From RGIG5675 sp050943435 (GTDB lineage Bacteria; Bacillota; Clostridia; Oscillospirales; Ruminococcaceae): 16,594 nucleotides of DNA. Positions within the stretch are counted from its first letter, which is position 1. The number at the start of each line of letters is the position of its first letter. The stretch lies in NCBI GenBank assembly GCA_050943435.1, contig JBMNPE010000030.1, positions 1 to 16,594 on the forward strand, read 5' to 3'. This document shows positions 13,317 through 16,594 of the stretch, piece by piece. The notes under the pieces were generated by a model. That model saw only the letters and a program-made list of their open reading frames with translations, had not been told where the DNA came from and did no database searches. The position numbers were made by a program, and so were the translations under genes.

Positions 13317-13322
13317 TATAAT
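13317..13322 (+). promoter_or_regulatory. Possible -10 element of the AcnX operon
   Basis: A perfect TATAAT 36 bases before the AcnX start codon, followed by a second AT-rich stretch TTATAAAAT (13327-13335). No acceptable -35 hexamer is found 16-18 bases upstream, so the promoter may need an activator. Confidence 0.4.
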
Positions 13323-13358
13323 GAAATTATAAAATCTATGTAAAGGATGGTCTTTCCT

Positions 13359-14633
13359 ATGGTCCTCAACGAAGAGCAGCAGGGCATTCTGGACGGCTCC
13401 AGGGGCGAGGTCATGGCCAAGGTCATGAAGACACTCGTCATGTACGGGGAAGCCTTCGGAGCCGAACGGATGGTCCCCGTCACAAGCAGGTACGGCCACA
13501 CGGTCATCAGCTTCGGGATCGGCGTCATGAAGCCTGTATACGACCTCTATGACAAGCTCATAGAAGCAGGCGCAAAGAGCGGGCAGAAATTCACCGCGGA
13601 CCCCAGGCCGCTGGACAAAAACGTGCCTTCCAGTTTCCTTCAGAACATAGTATTCAAGAAGTTCATGTACAGCGAGCAGGACAGGTACGAGGAACAGCTA
13701 AAAAAGCTGGGCCTCATGAGCGACGATGCTTACACCTGCGCATGCTACCTCCCTGAAGTGGGAAACGAGCCTAAGCAGGGCGATATCCTGTCCTGGGCCG
13801 AGTCTTCCGCAGTCGTCTACGCAAACAGCGTCCTCGGGGCCAGGTGCAACCGGAACTCCGGAATCATAGAGATGATGGGGTCCATAGTCGGATATGTCCC
13901 GGAGTTCGGGTTCCTGACGGACGAGGGCAGAAAGGCAGACTGGATAGTCGAGATAAAGACCACAAAGAAGCCGGAAGCCCAACTCCTGGGATCTGCCGTC
14001 GGGATGAAGGTCCTCCAGGAAGTCCCCTACATCAAGGGACTCGACAGGTGGATCGGGACGGAGCTTAACGACTCCGCCAAGGCCTACCTCAAGGATTTCG
14101 GCGCGGCAACGGCATCCAACGGGTCTGTCGGCCTCTACCACGTGGAGAACCTCACCCCGGAGGCAGTGAGCTCAGGGGAAAAGCTCATCAAAGAAGGCGC
14201 AGAGACTTACGTGATCGACGATGCTGAGCTCGAGCGCGTGAAGGCCTCATATCCCTGCATCTGGAAGAACCCCGACGCAAAGCCGAAGCTCTGCTTCATG
14301 GGATGCCCTCACATGACGCTGAGCCAGCTCAAGGAGTGGACTGTAAAAGTCGAGGAAGGCCTCAAGGCCGCAGGCAATTCCAAAGTGCTGATCCCCACCG
14401 TATTCACGTCCGCCCCCGCTGTGATCAAGGAATTCGAGAAGACGGAGTATGCAGAGAGGCTCAGGAACACCGGCGTCATCCTCAGCTATATCTGCCCCCT
14501 CATGTACATGAACAATCCGCTTTCCAAGAAGATGCCGGTAATCACGTCGTCAAATAAGCTCCGCACATACACGAGCGCCAGGTATTACACGGATGACGAG
14601 ATTTTGAGAAAGATAACGAAGGAGGGCAGGTAA
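13359..14633 (+). CDS. Aconitase X (AcnX, DUF521) catalytic large subunit
   Basis: A 424-residue AcnX large subunit. AcnX enzymes are iron-sulfur dehydratases: the archaeal enzyme acts on phosphomevalonate, and bacterial ones include cis-3-hydroxy-L-proline dehydratase. Hallmarks are the start LNEEQQGILDGSRGE (3-17), WAESSAVVYANSVLGARCNR (146-165), GCPHMTLSQL (315-324) and the late cysteine C379 in ICP. C163, C316 and C379 are candidate cluster ligands. The segment FTADPRPLD (78-86) stands where archaeal phosphomevalonate dehydratases have a different sequence, so this looks like a separate AcnX branch of unknown substrate. An upstream ATG at 13347 is in frame, but AAAGGATGG fits the ATG at 13359, which matches the family's N-terminus. 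One base separates its stop from the small-subunit gene. No bacterial mevalonate-pathway gene is nearby. Confidence 0.88.
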   Translation: MVLNEEQQGILDGSRGEVMAKVMKTLVMYGEAFGAERMVPVTSRYGHTVISFGIGVMKPVYDLYDKLIEAGAKSGQKFTADPRPLDKNVPSSFLQNIVFKKFMYSEQDRYEEQLKKLGLMSDDAYTCACYLPEVGNEPKQGDILSWAESSAVVYANSVLGARCNRNSGIIEMMGSIVGYVPEFGFLTDEGRKADWIVEIKTTKKPEAQLLGSAVGMKVLQEVPYIKGLDRWIGTELNDSAKAYLKDFGAATASNGSVGLYHVENLTPEAVSSGEKLIKEGAETYVIDDAELERVKASYPCIWKNPDAKPKLCFMGCPHMTLSQLKEWTVKVEEGLKAAGNSKVLIPTVFTSAPAVIKEFEKTEYAERLRNTGVILSYICPLMYMNNPLSKKMPVITSSNKLRTYTSARYYTDDEILRKITKEGR

Positions 14634-14634
14634 A

Positions 14635-15078
14635 ATGTCGAAGACATTCAAGGGGAGGGTCATAACCCCCGGTACCACAGAAGCTGAAGCCCTCGTTTCC
14701 CGCGGCGGATTCAACACCCTCGCGAGCTTCCAGTCCGCAATCATGTTCGGCGACAAGGAGGTCAAGTGCGGAGACCAGAACAACAGCGACCTCTACAAGA
14801 AGCCGATGATCGGGAAAGCTCTCTGCCTGCCCGAGACGATAGGCTCAACGACAGGAGGAATGGTGCTGTATACGGTGTGCGCATTGGGCAAGAATCCGGC
14901 ATGCATGCTCTTCAGCAAGCCCATAGATTCCCTTGCTGCTTCAGGAGCCATACTGGCGGCGAACTGGACAGACACAAGCATGCCCGTAATAGACGGGCTC
15001 GGCCAGGAATTTCTTGATTACGTCCAAGACGGAATGAAGATCACCGTCGGAAGCGACGGCACAGTCACAGTAGACTGA
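14635..15078 (+). CDS. Aconitase X small (swivel, DUF126) subunit
   Basis: A 147-residue AcnX swivel-domain subunit that closes the active site of the large subunit. The start TFKGRVITPGTTEAEALVSR (4-23) and the substrate-binding stretch LPETIGSTTGGMVLYTV (65-81), with the conserved GSTTG (70-74), identify the DUF126 family; KPIDSLAASGAILA (95-108) is also family-like. In many bacteria the small and large domains are one fused chain; here they are separate genes, as in archaea and some bacteria. The ATG lies one base after the large-subunit stop, with GGAGGG inside the end of that gene, so translation is probably coupled and 1:1. Fourteen bases separate it from the enoate reductase gene. Confidence 0.9.
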   Translation: MSKTFKGRVITPGTTEAEALVSRGGFNTLASFQSAIMFGDKEVKCGDQNNSDLYKKPMIGKALCLPETIGSTTGGMVLYTVCALGKNPACMLFSKPIDSLAASGAILAANWTDTSMPVIDGLGQEFLDYVQDGMKITVGSDGTVTVD

Positions 15079-15092
15079 ATGGAGGATATTGT

Positions 15093-16594
15093 ATGGACGA
15101 AAAATATGAAGCCCTGTTCACGCCCTGGAAGATAAGGGACGTCGAAATCAAGAACAGGATTGTCATGTGCTCGATGGGAGGGACATCCATATTCGGATGG
15201 ATGGAGCCCAACCACTTCGACAAGGAAGCCGCCAACTTCCTTCTCGAGAGGGCACGCAACAATGTTGGGCTGATACTCCCCGGCATCGCCCCGGTCCGAG
15301 ACACCATAGGCGGAAAATGGCTCTACCAGGGCATGGGCAAGTACAAGAAGCTCAAGGAATTCATGGAAGAATTCCACAAGACCGGGGCAAAAATGTTCAT
15401 CCAGCTGACCGCAGGCATGGGCAGGTCCATGGCAGTGACCGACGGGATGGTAAAGCTCATCAACAACAAGTTCCTGGGAACCCTCGCAAAACCGGTTCTC
15501 AACGCAGACTACGTGTGCGCCAGCGCCTCAGCCACCCCGAACCGCTGGGCAGAGAACATCAATTCCCGCCCTCTCACGATAGAGGAAATCCACGACATAA
15601 TCGACGCATTTGCCAAGACGGCAAAGCTCTGCAAGGATGCCGGGGTTGACGGCATTGAGGTGCACGCCGTCCACGAAGGTTACCTTCTCGACCAGTTCGC
15701 GATGAAGTACACGAACCTGAGGACTGACGAATACGGCGGGAGCCTGGAGAACAGGTACAGATTCCCTGCCGAGATAGTCAAGGCAATCAAGAAGGAATGC
15801 GGAGAGGATTTCCCTGTTTCCCTCAGGTATTCAGTGGTTTCCAGGACGAAGGGATTCCAGAAAGGCGCCGTGCCCGGGGACGAGGACTACGTAGAGGCCG
15901 GAAGGGACATGAAGGAGTCCGAGTGGGCCGCCAAATTCCTGCAGGATGCCGGATACGACATGCTCAACTGCGACAACGGGACCTACGATGCATGGTACTG
16001 GTCTCATCCTCCTGCCTACATGCCCAAGAACTGCAACCTCGACTACGTCGAACACATCAAGAAGTTCGTCGACATCCCTGTCGTATGCGCGGGCAGGATG
16101 ACTCCTGAGGACGGCGCAAGGGCAGTCAGGGAAGGCGGAATAGACGCCGTTGGAGTTGCGAGGCAGTTCCTCACGGACCCTGAATGGGTCACAAAGCTGA
16201 TGGAAGACCGCACCGAGGACATCAAGCCGTGCATATGCTGCCACAACGGCTGTTTCAATATGTGCAAATGGAAAGGCACTGCAAACACCCAGTCCCTAGA
16301 GGACGCATCACACCTCGCCCGCTGTGCCCTGAACCCGATGACGATGCAGTCCAAGAAGTACAAGATTGTTCCGGCATCTGCCTCCAAGAAGGTTGCAGTC
16401 ATCGGCGGAGGCATCGGAGGCATGGAAGCTGCCCTGCTGCTCACAAAGCGCGGCCACAGCGTCACGATCTACGAGAAGACTGACAGGCTCGGAGGCGTGT
16501 TTATCCAGGCCGCATACCCGGTCTTCAAGGAGAAGGACAAGGAGCTCATTGAGTGGTACCGCAGGGAAATCGCGAAATACCCGATTGAAGTGAA
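15093..16594 (+). CDS. 2-enoate reductase-like FMN/FAD/iron-sulfur oxidoreductase (3' part beyond window)
   Basis: The first 500 residues of an Old Yellow Enzyme-fold reductase; related multidomain enzymes are about 640-670 residues, so the C-terminal part is cut off. The FMN-binding barrel (about 5-370) contains VHAVHEGYLLDQF (190-202) and RTDEYGGSLENRYRF (210-224), the active-site region. A [4Fe-4S] site is formed by C380, C383, C387 and C411 (PCICCHNGC and CALNP). An FAD/NAD(P) domain begins with VAVIGGGIGG (434-443). This architecture is that of clostridial 2-enoate reductase, the cinnamate reductase FldZ and 2,4-dienoyl-CoA reductase; the N-terminal MGGTSIFGWMEPNHF recalls the FldZ/enoate-reductase group. 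Such enzymes reduce the C=C bond of unsaturated acids and are oxygen sensitive. It has a GGAGG site and follows the AcnX genes by 14 bases, so it probably reduces the AcnX product. Confidence 0.9.
   Translation, partial: MDEKYEALFTPWKIRDVEIKNRIVMCSMGGTSIFGWMEPNHFDKEAANFLLERARNNVGLILPGIAPVRDTIGGKWLYQGMGKYKKLKEFMEEFHKTGAKMFIQLTAGMGRSMAVTDGMVKLINNKFLGTLAKPVLNADYVCASASATPNRWAENINSRPLTIEEIHDIIDAFAKTAKLCKDAGVDGIEVHAVHEGYLLDQFAMKYTNLRTDEYGGSLENRYRFPAEIVKAIKKECGEDFPVSLRYSVVSRTKGFQKGAVPGDEDYVEAGRDMKESEWAAKFLQDAGYDMLNCDNGTYDAWYWSHPPAYMPKNCNLDYVEHIKKFVDIPVVCAGRMTPEDGARAVREGGIDAVGVARQFLTDPEWVTKLMEDRTEDIKPCICCHNGCFNMCKWKGTANTQSLEDASHLARCALNPMTMQSKKYKIVPASASKKVAVIGGGIGGMEAALLLTKRGHSVTIYEKTDRLGGVFIQAAYPVFKEKDKELIEWYRREIAKYPIEV

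Noticed and set aside
1..16594. CRISPR arrays, tRNA or rRNA genes, insertion sequences, phage or toxin-antitoxin genes
   Set aside because: Read on both strands, no regularly spaced repeats, tRNA-like cloverleaf, transposase motif or terminal inverted repeats were found; nearly all sequence is accounted for by metabolic genes.

Overview
The window reads as chromosomal DNA of an anaerobic bacterium with fairly GC-rich coding sequence (mid-50s percent by eye) and a strong preference for AGG arginine codons. Bacterial rather than archaeal origin is supported by sigma-70-type promoters (a perfect TTGACA, several TATAAT or TATTAT boxes at 16-17 bp spacing or with extended -10 elements), strong GGAGG Shine-Dalgarno sites, hairpin-plus-T-run terminators and tandem NrdR-like boxes at nrdD. 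The NrdG N-terminus, the FldZ-like enoate reductase, the YbhN/MprF-type membrane protein and the CadC-like repressor all look most like Bacillota (Clostridia). This placement is an inference from family resemblance; Synergistota or another anaerobic lineage cannot be excluded without a search.

Layout. (1) 1-2475, minus strand: class III anaerobic ribonucleotide reductase, nrdD followed by nrdG (cut by the window edge), with a promoter carrying two NrdR-like boxes. (2) 2676-8343: a catabolic and nucleoside-salvage block: an AbgB-like M20 amidohydrolase, three separate inosine/uridine-preferring nucleoside hydrolase paralogues and a two-domain nucleoside 2-deoxyribosyltransferase-like protein. 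The genes alternate in strand and are separated by convergent terminators and a divergent promoter region, so they are several small units rather than one operon. (3) 8407-9198, minus: a TatD-family metal-dependent hydrolase upstream of the third nucleoside hydrolase and probably cotranscribed with it. (4) 9367-12019, plus: a metal-resistance operon with an ArsR/SmtB repressor, a free-standing HMA metal-binding protein and a PIB-type Zn/Cd/Pb-exporting ATPase, preceded by a sigma-70 promoter and a perfect 22-bp palindromic operator. (5) 12045-13115, minus: a lone polytopic membrane protein of the YbhN/MprF flippase-domain family. (6) 13359 to the right edge, plus: a tight operon of aconitase-X large and small subunits and a 2-enoate reductase-like flavoenzyme, cut by the window edge.

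How they fit together. The left part concerns deoxynucleotide synthesis without oxygen and nucleoside scavenging. The three hydrolases would release free bases and (deoxy)ribose, while a deoxyribosyltransferase would exchange bases on deoxynucleosides. The right-hand operon suggests a two-step anaerobic conversion: AcnX dehydrates a hydroxy-acid to an unsaturated acid, and the enoate reductase saturates the double bond. The substrate is unknown; this operon and the double-domain transferase are the least explained parts of the window.
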